The notes beneath the pieces are model-generated. The model made no database searches and was not told the origin of the DNA. It saw only the letters and a program-made list of their open reading frames with translations. From Actinomycetota bacterium (GTDB lineage Bacteria > Actinomycetota > Acidimicrobiia > Spongiisociales > UBA11373): 8,454 nucleotides of DNA. The number at the start of each line of letters is the position of its first letter. The first letter of the stretch is position 1. Shown here piece after piece: positions 1 to 6,211 of the stretch. Location of the stretch: positions 1 through 8,454 of the forward strand of contig JAUYIV010000220.1 in assembly GCA_030688105.1 (NCBI GenBank), in the 5' to 3' direction. The translations under genes were made by a program, and so were the position numbers.

Positions 1-1322
1 TACAGCCTGGGAATCAGGTAGGTGACCGTGGTCTTGCCGGCGCCGCTGGGACCCACCAGGGCGACCAGTTCGCCGGGGTTCACGTCGAAGTCGAGGTGGT
101 CGATGGCGCGCGCCCGGCCTTTGCGCTCCCCGACCGCGACCGTCGCCCCGGTCTCGTGATAGGACCGCCACGAGAACCGCTCCACCGACTCCAGACCCGT
201 CGGCACCGCGGTGCGGTAGTCGAAGGCGACGTCGTCGAAGGTGACCCGGCCCTCCACCCGGTCGAGGCGCACCGCACCCTCGGGTTCGTCGATGTCCCGG
301 GCCAGATCGAGCACCTCGAACACCCGCTCGAAGGAGACGAGCGAGGTGGCCAGCTCCACCCGGGCATTGGACAGCGCCGCCAGCGGCCCGTACAGCTCGG
401 CCAGATACGCCGACAGCGCCACCACCGTGCCGACGGTGAGCGCCCCCCGGATCACCAGCACCGCGCCGAACCAGAAGACCAGCGCCGTCCCCAGGGCGCT
501 GACGATGCCGAGGGCCATGAAGAACCAGCGGCCAATCAGCGCCCGGCGCACCCCCAGGTCGCGCACCCGGGAGGCGTGGCCGGCGAAGCGACGGTCCTCG
601 TCGGAGGTCCGCCCGAAGAGCTTCACCAGGAGGGCGCCGCTCAGGTTGAGAGTCTCGTTCATGGCGGTGTTCATCTCGGCGTTCGCCTTCATCTGATCGC
701 GGGTGATGCGCCGCAACACCCGGCCCACCCGACGGCTCGGGTAGATGAAGAGCGGGAGGATCGCCACCGCGGCGAGGGTGAGGCGCCACTCCAGGCTGAG
801 CATCACGATGAGCGTCGCCACCGCGGCGAACGAGTTCGCCGTGACCGAGACCAGCGTGCCGGTGACCGCCGACTGGGCGCCGACTACGTCGTTGTTGAGC
901 CGGGACATCAATTCGCCGGGACGGGTGGTGGTGAAGAACCCGAGCGACATCCGCTGCAGGTGCGAGTAGACGTCGGTGCGCAGGTCGAAGATGATCCCCT
1001 CTCCCGCCTTCGCCGACGCCCACCGCTGCAACACGCCCACCATGCCGTTGATCAGTGGCACGGCGACCATCAGCAGGCCGAGGAAGGTGACCCGGCTCAG
1101 GTCCTCGTCGGGGATCGCCCGGTCGATCAGATCCCGCATCAGCAGCGGAGGGACCAGCGAGACCAGGGTGATGACGACGATCGTCACCAGGATCAGGGCG
1201 AGCAGGCCGCGGTACGGCTTGGCGTAGCGCAGGACGCGGCGCAGCAAGGCCCGGTCGAGGTTCGGCCGATCCTGCTCCTCGTCGTACTGGATGTACGACC
1301 ACCAGCTGCCACCGTGGAACAT
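1..1322 (-). CDS. ABC exporter, TMD-NBD half-transporter (3' end outside window)
   Basis: Fused permease/ATPase of the type I (MsbA/LmrA-like) ABC exporter family; the cargo cannot be told from sequence. It starts at ATG 1322-1320, and an in-frame TAG two codons upstream fixes this as the earliest ATG. There is no clear Shine-Dalgarno. 440 codons are visible. The N-terminus is hydrophilic (MFHGGSWW, then DEEQDRP), followed by the six-helix membrane domain at about residues 40-320, including the coupling-helix style FFTTTRPGELMSRL. The nucleotide-binding domain begins with VTFDDVAFDY (A-loop aromatic Y369), and Walker A is GPSGAGKT at 424-431. Q-loop, signature and Walker B lie beyond the window. 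About 28 extra residues sit between the A-loop and Walker A compared with MsbA; I recall a similar insert in actinobacterial exporters. It lies downstream of the lipoprotein gene on the same strand but 197 bp away, so co-transcription is uncertain. Confidence 0.93.
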   Translation of the reverse strand, partial: MFHGGSWWSYIQYDEEQDRPNLDRALLRRVLRYAKPYRGLLALILVTIVVITLVSLVPPLLMRDLIDRAIPDEDLSRVTFLGLLMVAVPLINGMVGVLQRWASAKAGEGIIFDLRTDVYSHLQRMSLGFFTTTRPGELMSRLNNDVVGAQSAVTGTLVSVTANSFAAVATLIVMLSLEWRLTLAAVAILPLFIYPSRRVGRVLRRITRDQMKANAEMNTAMNETLNLSGALLVKLFGRTSDEDRRFAGHASRVRDLGVRRALIGRWFFMALGIVSALGTALVFWFGAVLVIRGALTVGTVVALSAYLAELYGPLAALSNARVELATSLVSFERVFEVLDLARDIDEPEGAVRLDRVEGRVTFDDVAFDYRTAVPTGLESVERFSWRSYHETGATVAVGERKGRARAIDHLDFDVNPGELVALVGPSGAGKTTVTYLIPRL

Positions 1323-1332
1323 TCGCTAGGGG

Positions 1333-1338
1333 AACCTA
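1333..1338 (-). promoter_or_regulatory. Possible -10 (TAGGTT) for the ABC exporter
   Basis: On the minus strand TAGGTT fits the TANNNT pattern of actinobacterial -10 elements and ends 10 nt before the ATG at 1322. No -35 at normal spacing is evident. If real, the transcript would begin within a few nucleotides of the start codon, in line with the lack of a ribosome binding site. TANNNT is a weak pattern, so confidence is low. Confidence 0.25.
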
Positions 1339-1366
1339 TTCGACGCGTTCGATCTTCCTGGTGTCG

Positions 1367-1401
1367 GAGAGGCGACCAGCGACCGGCGACCAGCGACTGG
1401 C
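1367..1401. repeat. Heptamer array A (GACCRGC type)
   Basis: Four consecutive 7-bp units are gaccagc, gaccggc, gaccagc and gactggc (1374-1401), preceded by a degenerate unit, gagaggc (1367-1373). The array lies in the gap between the lipoprotein gene and the ABC exporter gene, about 45 bp upstream of the exporter start. It is non-coding: a 7-bp period shifts frame at each unit. It belongs to the same R-A-Y-S-N-S-C style as the other arrays in the window. Confidence 0.85.
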
Positions 1402-1418
1402 AGGAAGGGGCCCAGGCT

Positions 1419-1518
1419 CCACGGGTCGCGTTCGGTCTGAGGACTCCCGGGAATGCCACTCTGGCGACGGTCCCGTACGCCGGCCGAGTCCACCAATTCC
1501 GGCAACCGAGACCCGTGG
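1419..1518. other. Nested inverted repeat, ~100-nt potential structured RNA
   Basis: Four nested complementary pairs are visible. Outer stem: ccacgggtc (1419-1427) with gacccgtgg (1510-1518), 9 bp. Next: tcggt (1432-1436) with accga (1505-1509), stacked directly on the outer stem on one side, with a 4-nt bulge on the other. Next: ggactc (1441-1446) with gagtcc (1486-1491). Apical: ggcg/cgcc (1463-1466/1478-1481) plus acg/cgt (1467-1469/1474-1476) closing a 4-nt loop. The element ends 1 nt from the lipoprotein stop codon and lies upstream of the ABC exporter on the minus strand. It could be a U-less terminator or attenuator, a small RNA or leader, or a small palindromic repeat. Pairing was found by eye, not by folding software. 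Confidence 0.5.
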
Positions 1519-1519
1519 T

Positions 1520-2224
1520 CTACTGACTGATCCTCACCAGCAGGTCCAGCGGGATCGTGGACTCCGCCATGGCGAAGCAGGCCTGCTCCAAGATGCCCCG
1601 CCGACAGAAGAGCTGATACACGTAGTCGCCGTGGGCCCAGGTGAGCTCTTGGCCCTCGGCCATCTGGAACGAGAAGATCTCGTCCTCGGAATCGCCGGTG
1701 AACGTGTTCAGGCCGACGCGCAGGACCGCGAGCTGGGCTTCGGCGCGAGGCACGGTGTACGGCTCCCCGGCCCAGAGGCCGAAGGCGGCCGCCGTCGATG
1801 GATCGAGGCTGGCGGTCACGGTGTCGTAGACCATCTGGCTGGTGACGTGGGTGATCGCCGCAGGCACGAGCTGCGGGAACTGCACGCCAGGCAGCGAGTG
1901 GGCGATCTCCCGCCGGGTGGCCTGTACGAATGGATCTACCTGATCGCCCCGGAGCCAGACGGCGATGATCGTGTCGTCGCGGCCGAGGCTGGCGGTGAGT
2001 GCATCGAGTCCGTCGTTGTGCCAGGCGACGTCGGTGACCCCCTTGAGGCGGAGATCGGTGCTGCCGGAGGGCGTGGTCGAGGTGGTGGTCGAGCGATCGC
2101 CGTGAACGACTCGTTCGGAGAGGTCCCCCACCCCACCGAGGGCGTCTCCACACGCCGAAACGACGAGCGCCAGCGCGGCCAGCGCGGCCACGCGCCTCAG
2201 GGATGCTTGGGATGAACGCCTCAT
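1520..2224 (-). CDS. Predicted lipoprotein of unknown function
   Basis: I do not recognise a family for this 234-residue protein. It starts with a lipoprotein signal peptide: MRRSS, then two arginines (R10, R11), a hydrophobic stretch (about 12-22) and the lipobox VSAC with Cys25 as the expected lipidated residue. This predicts export and anchoring on the outer face of the membrane. A Ser/Thr-rich linker follows at about 44-54 (STTTSTTPSGST), then a mixed globular domain with no membrane segment. Two cysteines near the C-terminus (Cys207 and Cys216) could form a disulfide. The ATG at 2224 has a good Shine-Dalgarno, GAGGTGA, about 4 nt upstream, and fits the signal peptide; an overlapping longer frame from 2231 lacks one. 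The stop is TAG. It is transcribed away from the lipoate-ligase-like gene, and the ABC exporter lies downstream on the same strand. Confidence 0.85.
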   Translation of the reverse strand: MRRSSQASLRRVAALAALALVVSACGDALGGVGDLSERVVHGDRSTTTSTTPSGSTDLRLKGVTDVAWHNDGLDALTASLGRDDTIIAVWLRGDQVDPFVQATRREIAHSLPGVQFPQLVPAAITHVTSQMVYDTVTASLDPSTAAAFGLWAGEPYTVPRAEAQLAVLRVGLNTFTGDSEDEIFSFQMAEGQELTWAHGDYVYQLFCRRGILEQACFAMAESTIPLDLLVRISQ

Positions 2225-2306
2225 GCCTCACCTCGAGCCGCCCGGCCGGCGGACCGCCCCGATTATCGTCGGCAGACCGCCGTACGCACCTGAGTACCCT
2301 CGCTTG
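2225..2306. promoter_or_regulatory. Short divergent promoter region
   Basis: These 82 bp separate the lipoprotein gene (minus) and the lipoate-ligase-like gene (plus). For the minus gene, GATAAT (complement of 2262-2267) is a fair -10, with a leader of roughly 30 nt carrying the Shine-Dalgarno. It lies in a small dyad, CGATTATCG (2260-2268), that could be an operator. For the plus gene, TACCCT (2295-2300) fits TANNNT and ends 6 nt before ATG 2307, which would give a leaderless mRNA. No convincing -35 is seen on either side. Unlike most gaps in the window, this one has no heptamer repeats. Confidence 0.35.
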
Positions 2307-3053
2307 ATGCTCCGCGTCATCTCCGAGCGCTTCGGCGCCCCCCTGTTCGACACCGCCTTGTCATCGGCGCTGCTGCGCCGCGTCGACTAGGGGGATCTCC
2401 CGGCCACGCTGCGGCTCTTCGTGCCAGAGCGGATTGTCGCCTTCGGCAGGCAGGACCGGGCCCGTCCCGGATATCTCGAGGCGGTGGCCGCGGTGCGCGA
2501 CCAGGGTTTCGAGGCGGTGGAGCGGCTTGCCGGAGGCCGCGCCGCGACCTTTCACGAGGGGACGCTGGCGTTCGCCTGGTCGGCACCAACAGATCGGCCC
2601 CGCGAGACGATCACCGAGCGATTCGATGCCCTCGCCTCCATCATGGTCGAGGCCTTCACCTCTCTCGGAGTGGATGCCCGAATCGGAGAGGTGGCCGGTG
2701 AGTACTGCCCGGGCAGGTACTCGGTCAATGCGGCCGGGCGTCGCAAGCTCATGGGCGTCGGACAGCGCCTGCTGAGGCGGGCGGCGCACCTCGGCGGCGT
2801 GATCGTCGTCGACCGTGCCGACCTGGTGAACCTGCCGCTGGTGCCCGCCTATCGGGCGCTCGGCTACCAGTGGGACCCGTCCGCCACCGGCGCCATCGCC
2901 GACGAGGTGCCGGCCGACGTCGAGTCGGTGAAGCGGGCGGTCCGCGCCGCCTTCGAGGCTGCCGGCCACGAGCTGGTGGACGCCACGGTGGATGCGGACA
3001 CCGCGGCCCTCGCCGAGGCGATGATCGACGAGCACGACCCGACGATAGCTTGA
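2307..3053 (+). pseudogene. Lipoate/octanoate-protein ligase-transferase family gene with in-frame TAG
   Basis: Member of the biotin/lipoate A/B ligase fold family (LplA/LipM-like), which attaches lipoate or octanoate to lipoyl domains of 2-oxoacid dehydrogenases and GcvH. The reading frame from ATG 2307 gives MLRVISERFGAPLFDTALSS, then a TAG at 2388-2390 (codon 28), then GDLPATLRLF and on without interruption to TGA 3053, 248 codons in all. Residues before the TAG look like the normal N-terminus of the family (expected pattern ..LLxRVxxGxLPxTLRL), so the TAG replaces one residue. Downstream are RLAGGRA (R73-A79), FHEGTLAFAW, EYCPGRYSVN with the LipM-type Cys134, and GRRKLMGVGQR with the ligase-type Lys147. 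A restart at GTG 2421 would leave 210 residues but has no ribosome binding site and loses the first strand and helix. At least five genes or gene ends here terminate in TAG, so general recoding is unlikely. Likeliest explanations are a nonsense mutation or a sequence error. aroQ starts 4 nt downstream, probably coupled. Confidence 0.8.
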
Positions 3054-3057
3054 CGCC

Positions 3058-3489
3058 ATGCGGCTCCTCGTCGTCAACGGACCGAATCTCAACCTCCTCG
3101 GCACCCGGCGGCCCGATGTCTATGGCGATGCGACGCTCGGCGAGTTGGAGATGCGGTGCCGCGACTGGGGACGAGCCCTCGGCTTCGAGGTCTCGACATT
3201 CCAGTCGAACCACGAGGGGGCGATCATCGACCGCCTCCACGCGGCGATCGGCGACGCCGGCGGAATCGTCATCAACCCGGGGGCACTCGGACACACCTCC
3301 TACGTGCTTCACGATGCCATCGAGGCGACCGCGATCCCCGCGGTCGAGATCCACATCTCGGACGTGACCTCGCGCGAGGCGTGGCGAGCCGAGTCGGTCA
3401 TCCGCCCGGCATGCATCGGCGCAATCTGGGGCAAGGGGATCGAGGGGTACCGGGAGGCCATGGAGATGCTGGCGGAGCATCTCCGCTGA
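3058..3489 (+). CDS. aroQ: Type II 3-dehydroquinate dehydratase
   Basis: Cytosolic shikimate-pathway enzyme that dehydrates 3-dehydroquinate to 3-dehydroshikimate; the family forms dodecamers. At 143 residues it has the normal length and all hallmark motifs. These are NGPNLNLLGTR (7-17), the catalytic Tyr22 in DVYGD on the mobile lid, FQSNHEG (48-54), INPGALGHTS (72-81, with His79), and EIHISD with the catalytic His99. R106 and R110 follow in the REAWR segment. The usual Asn after HIS is Asp102 here, a mild change. The ATG follows the upstream stop codon by 4 nt with no Shine-Dalgarno of its own, so translation may be coupled to the broken ligase gene. It faces the aminotransferase gene across a 67-bp gap. 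Its last codons merge into a heptamer repeat. The gene looks intact. Confidence 0.97.
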   Translation: MRLLVVNGPNLNLLGTRRPDVYGDATLGELEMRCRDWGRALGFEVSTFQSNHEGAIIDRLHAAIGDAGGIVINPGALGHTSYVLHDAIEATAIPAVEIHISDVTSREAWRAESVIRPACIGAIWGKGIEGYREAMEMLAEHLR

Positions 3490-3518
3490 CCGCTCACCGC
3501 CAACCGCCAACCGCCGGA
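3484..3518. repeat. Heptamer array B (CGCCAAC type)
   Basis: The units are cgctgac, cgctcac, cgccaac, cgccaac and cgccgga. The first contains the aroQ stop codon TGA (3487-3489), so the array begins inside the last codons of the gene. It occupies much of the convergent gap between aroQ and the aminotransferase gene; the remaining bases to 3556 show nothing I can name. The same heptamer appears in array C on the other side of the aminotransferase gene. Confidence 0.85.
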
Positions 3519-3556
3519 GGGGCGCGCGCACCCCGCTTGCTGCACGCTGATGGCGG

Positions 3557-4751
3557 CTACTCCACCGCCTCACGCCATCGGGTCAGGCCCTCCTCGAGCT
3601 CATCGTCGGAGAGGGCGAACGTGAGCCGGCAGTATCCGGGTGCCCCGAACGCCTCGCCGGGAACGATGGCGATATCGGCGACTTCGAGCAGCGCCGCCGC
3701 CAGGTCCTCCGACGTCTCCACGCGGCGTCCCCCGATCTCCCGGCCCAGTAGACCCTCGACCGAAGGAAATGCGTAGAAGGCGCCATGGGGCTCGACGGCC
3801 TCGACCCCGGGGATCTCGTTGAGCATGCGGTGCATGGTCCGCCGTCGCCGGTCGAACGCCACCCTCATCTGGGCGACGGGGTCCATCGGCCCGGTGACCG
3901 CGGCGAGCGCAGCCCGCTGTGACACATTGGCGACGTTCGAGGTGGAGTGCGATTGAAAGCGTCCGACCGCGGCGGCCACCTCGGTGGGGGCGATGAGCCA
4001 CCCGACCCGCCACCCGGTCATGGCGTAGGTCTTGGCCACCCCGTTGATCACGACGCAACGCGGCGCGACCGCTGGTACCTCGACGGGCATCGACGAAAAC
4101 ACCGCATCCCCGTACACGAGGTGCTCGTAGATCTCGTCGGTCATCACCCACAACTCACGCGCCGCCGGCCCACCGGCCGATGGCCTCGACCTCATGGCGC
4201 GGATAGACGGCGCCGCTCGGGTTGGACGGCGAAACGAAGACAAGCGCCTTCGTCCGCCCGGTAACGGCGGCTTCGAGCCGATCCACCGAGACCCGGAAAC
4301 CCTCGGCGGCCCTCGTCGGGATGACTCTGGGCACCCCTCCGGCGAGCGCGATCGCCTCGGGGTAGGACACCCAATAGGGCGCCGGGAGCAGTACCTCGTC
4401 CCCGGGATCGAGTAGGGCGGCGAACCCTCCGAAGATGGCGCCCTTGCCCCCGTTGGTGATGACCACCTGGTCGGGATCCACCTCGTATCCGCTGTCGCGT
4501 CGAGTCTTCGCCGCCACCGCCTGGCGCAGGGCAGGGAGCCCGGCGGCGGGGCTGTAGCGGTGGTTGACGGGATCGGCGCACGCTGCCTGCGCCGCAGCCA
4601 CGATGTGTGCCGGCGTCGGGAAGTCGGGCTCCCCGGCCCCGAAACCGATCACCTTTCGCCCCGCGGCCCGCAGCTCAGCCGCCCGGGCCGTGATCGCCAT
4701 CGTGGGCGAGTCGGTCAGGGAGGCGAGCCGGCGGGAGACGGGACTGGGCAC
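3557..4751 (-). pseudogene. Class I aminotransferase (aspartate/prephenate type), frameshifted
   Basis: Fold type I PLP-dependent aminotransferase close to the Thermus-type aspartate/prephenate aminotransferase group (subgroup 1-beta). It would move an amino group between aspartate or glutamate and a keto acid. The first frame (GTG 4751 to TGA at 4157-4155) carries GAGEPDFPTP (38-47), RYSPAAGLPALR, ITNGGKGAIF, PYWVSYPE and SPSNPSGAVYP (Asn177). The second frame carries MTDEIYEHLVYG (Asp205, Tyr208 after joining), AKTYAMTGWR with the PLP lysine at about 240, and YCRLTF near the end. The frames join if one base is dropped in 4157-4169, for example C4160, giving WAGGRELWV, the same length as homologues. 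The repaired protein has 397 residues, normal for the family. The start has a Shine-Dalgarno, GAGGA, 8 nt upstream. The cause is an indel mutation, a sequence error, or less likely +1 frameshifting at GCG-TGA-G. Prephenate activity would fit a neighbouring aroQ, but that is inference. Confidence 0.9.
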
Positions 4752-4793
4752 TACAGGCGTCCTCTGTGGGCAGCCAGTTATACATCGCCACGA

Positions 4794-4835
4794 GGCTCAC
4801 CGCCGACCGCCAACCGCCAACCGCCAACCGCCAGA
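4794..4835. repeat. Heptamer array C (CGCCAAC type)
   Basis: The units are ggctcac, cgccgac, cgccaac three times, then cgccaga. It uses the same heptamer in the same orientation as array B, and the edges are also alike (a ctcac unit first, a terminal cgcc-purine-ga unit last). The two therefore flank the aminotransferase gene as direct repeats. It lies just upstream of that gene's probable promoter. Confidence 0.88.
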
Positions 4836-4890
4836 GCGTGCTTCGCGAGCCATACCCCGGTGAGCGGTGACCGGAGGCCGAGCAGACAAA

Positions 4891-4939
4891 CGGGCAACCG
4901 GCAACGGGCAACGGGCAACCGGCAACGGGCAACGGGCAA
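4891..4939. repeat. Heptamer array D (CSGGCAA, seven copies)
   Basis: Seven head-to-tail units are visible: cgggcaa, ccggcaa, cgggcaa, cgggcaa, ccggcaa, cgggcaa, cgggcaa. The only variable position is the second base (g or c), in a pattern that itself looks duplicated. This is the longest and cleanest array in the window. It ends 18 bp before the MFS start codon and covers the expected -35 zone, so a change in copy number could alter expression. Confidence 0.93.
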
Positions 4940-4957
4940 CGTAGGCTCCCACCGCTC

Positions 4958-6094
4958 ATGCGCTCGCTCCGCGCCTCGATCGCCTACCTCTTCGCCACCC
5001 GCCTGGTGGTCAACACCGCCTATCGCTTCGTCTTCCCGTTCCTGCCCGCCATCTCCCGCGGGTTGGGGGTCTCGCTCGGACAGGCAGGGCTCCTCGTCTC
5101 GGCGCGGTCCCTGGCCGGGGTGGCCACCCCCGTCGTGGTCGCGGGCATAGGCAGAGGTGAGCAAAGGGTCCGTCTGGCGGTGGGTGGTCTCATCCTGTTC
5201 GCCGGCGGGGCGGCGGTCGCCGCCGCCGGTGGCCTGTACGCCGGAGCGCTCGCCGGGTTCGTCTTGATGGGGTTGGGGAAGCCGGGATTCGACGCCGCCG
5301 CCCAGGCGTACATCGCCGACCGAACCCCCTACGAGAAGCGGGCGAGGTACCTCTCGATCATCGAGTTGACCTGGGCGGGTGGCCTGTTGGTCGGCGCCCC
5401 GGTGGCCGGGCTCCTCATCGATCGCATCGGCTGGCAGGCGCCCTTCTGGGTGACGGCGGTACTGGTCGCCGGGGCCGCCGGCCTGGCCCCGCTGATGCTC
5501 GATGCCGACCCAGGAGGACGCGCCGCACCGATCGGGAGGCTCCACCTGACGAGATCGGCGTTTGCCGTCCTCTGGGTCGTGGTCCTCTTCTCTTTCGGTG
5601 CCGAGACCACCATGGTCGTCTACGGAGCCTGGCTCGAGGACGAGTTCGCGCTGTCCCTCGCCGCCCTGGGCGTGGCGTCGACGTTCGTGGCCCTGGCCGA
5701 GCTCGCCGGCGAGGGGGCGGTGCTGGCTTTCGCAGATCGGGTCGGGAAGCGTCGCATGGTCTCGGCCGGCCTCGGGGCGTCGGCCGCCGGGTATCTGGCG
5801 CTCGGGGCCCTGGGCGGCGGACTGGCGCCGGGGTTGATAGCCATGTCCCTCGCCTTCGTGGCGTTCGAGGTGACGATCGTCTCGACAGTGCCACTGGCCA
5901 CCGAGGTGATACCGGGGGCAAGGAGCCGGTTCCTGGCGCTCATGATGGTGGCGGTGAGCATCGGCAGGGCGGCGGGAGACGCCATCGGCCCGACCCTCTT
6001 CGAATGGCGGGGCCTCGCCGCCAACACCACCGCGTCGGCGATCGCGGCCTTGGTGGCGCTAGGGGTGCTGCTCGTGTTCACCGATACCGAGTGA
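4958..6094 (+). CDS. MFS transporter
   Basis: Inner-membrane secondary transporter of the major facilitator superfamily, 378 residues, with about 11-12 hydrophobic segments spread over the whole length. The loop after TM2 has a degenerate form of motif A (VAGIGRGEQRVRLAVGG), while the matching loop in the second half keeps the classic form, FADRVGKRRM. The TM4-TM5 region (GLGKPGFDAAAQAYIADRTP, then KRARYLSIIELTWAGGLLVG, then APVAGLLIDRIGWQAPF) is typical of drug-efflux-like MFS proteins. The substrate cannot be inferred; efflux is a weak guess. I chose ATG 4958 because the hydrophobic first helix follows at once, although there is no Shine-Dalgarno and a TANNNT box lies just upstream. It is divergent from the aminotransferase gene and convergent with the nucleoside hydrolase gene. 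No frame disruption is seen; the stop is TGA. Confidence 0.92.
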   Translation: MRSLRASIAYLFATRLVVNTAYRFVFPFLPAISRGLGVSLGQAGLLVSARSLAGVATPVVVAGIGRGEQRVRLAVGGLILFAGGAAVAAAGGLYAGALAGFVLMGLGKPGFDAAAQAYIADRTPYEKRARYLSIIELTWAGGLLVGAPVAGLLIDRIGWQAPFWVTAVLVAGAAGLAPLMLDADPGGRAAPIGRLHLTRSAFAVLWVVVLFSFGAETTMVVYGAWLEDEFALSLAALGVASTFVALAELAGEGAVLAFADRVGKRRMVSAGLGASAAGYLALGALGGGLAPGLIAMSLAFVAFEVTIVSTVPLATEVIPGARSRFLALMMVAVSIGRAAGDAIGPTLFEWRGLAANTTASAIAALVALGVLLVFTDTE

Positions 6095-6099
6095 TCGCA

Positions 6100-6134
6100 A
6101 TTGCGCGATGCGCGATGCGCAATGAGCAATGAGC
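6100..6134. repeat. Heptamer array E (GATGCGC/AATGAGC type)
   Basis: The units are attgcgc, gatgcgc, gatgcgc, aatgagc and aatgagc, starting 6 bp after the MFS stop codon. Positions 6103-6127 (25 nt) are identical to 8257-8281 in array G, which sits just after another plus-strand gene. The first unit (6100-6106) is complementary to gcgcaat at 6117-6123, so the array can form a 7-bp hairpin with a 10-nt loop. Confidence 0.88.
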
Positions 6135-6160
6135 CCGGTGATTTCAGGCGCGACTCTTGC

Positions 6161-6195
6161 CGGAGGCCGGAGGCGGGAGGCGGGAGGCGGGAGGC
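6161..6195. repeat. Heptamer array F (SGGAGGC type)
   Basis: The units are cggaggc twice, then gggaggc three times, in the convergent gap between the MFS and nucleoside hydrolase genes. The period is 7 bp as in the other arrays, but the unit does not fit the R-A-Y-S-N-S-C pattern, so it may be a separate family. It runs directly into the hairpin at 6193-6209. Confidence 0.85.
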
Positions 6196-6209
6196 CGCCG
6201 CAGGCGGCC
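6193..6209 (-). terminator. GC-rich hairpin after the nucleoside hydrolase gene
   Basis: Perfect 7-bp inverted repeat, ggccgcc (6193-6199), loop gca, ggcggcc (6203-6209), placed 2 nt beyond the stop codon of the minus-strand nucleoside hydrolase gene. No U-tract follows, so it would act as a U-less, I-shaped terminator of the kind proposed for high-GC actinobacteria. The ten bases next to the stop (6203-6212) recur next to the stop at 8436. Confidence 0.5.
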
Positions 6210-6211
6210 GA

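Larger units (their letters stand above)
4752..4957. promoter_or_regulatory. Divergent promoter region with two heptamer arrays
   Basis: This 206-bp gap separates the aminotransferase gene (minus) and the MFS gene (plus). For the minus gene TATAAC (complement of 4777-4782) is a plausible -10, giving a leader of about 20 nt that includes GAGGA (complement of 4760-4764). Its -35 zone abuts array C. For the plus gene TAGGCT (4942-4947) fits TANNNT, ends 10 nt before ATG 4958, and its -35 zone falls inside array D. No Shine-Dalgarno precedes the MFS start. The stretch between the arrays (4836-4890) has no feature I recognise. Confidence 0.35.

Noticed and set aside
96..1526. Long plus-strand open frame of 476 codons opposite the ABC exporter
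   Set aside because: It is antisense to a clear exporter, and its translation is rich in H, R, D, E, G and Q with no domain, as expected for a GC-rich shadow frame.
1326..2231. 301-codon minus-strand frame overlapping the lipoprotein gene
   Set aside because: The overlapping frame has a signal peptide, lipobox and Shine-Dalgarno; this one is arginine-rich, has no motif, and runs through the repeat array.
2388..2390. TAG as pyrrolysine or other recoding
   Set aside because: The lipoprotein, aminotransferase, nucleoside hydrolase and dehydratase-like genes all end in TAG, and no pyrrolysine machinery is visible in the window.
4560..5150. Plus-strand frame translating through arrays C and D (NRQPPTANRQ-like protein repeats)
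   Set aside because: The repeat protein comes from translating non-coding heptamers; it is antisense to the aminotransferase and overlaps the MFS gene.
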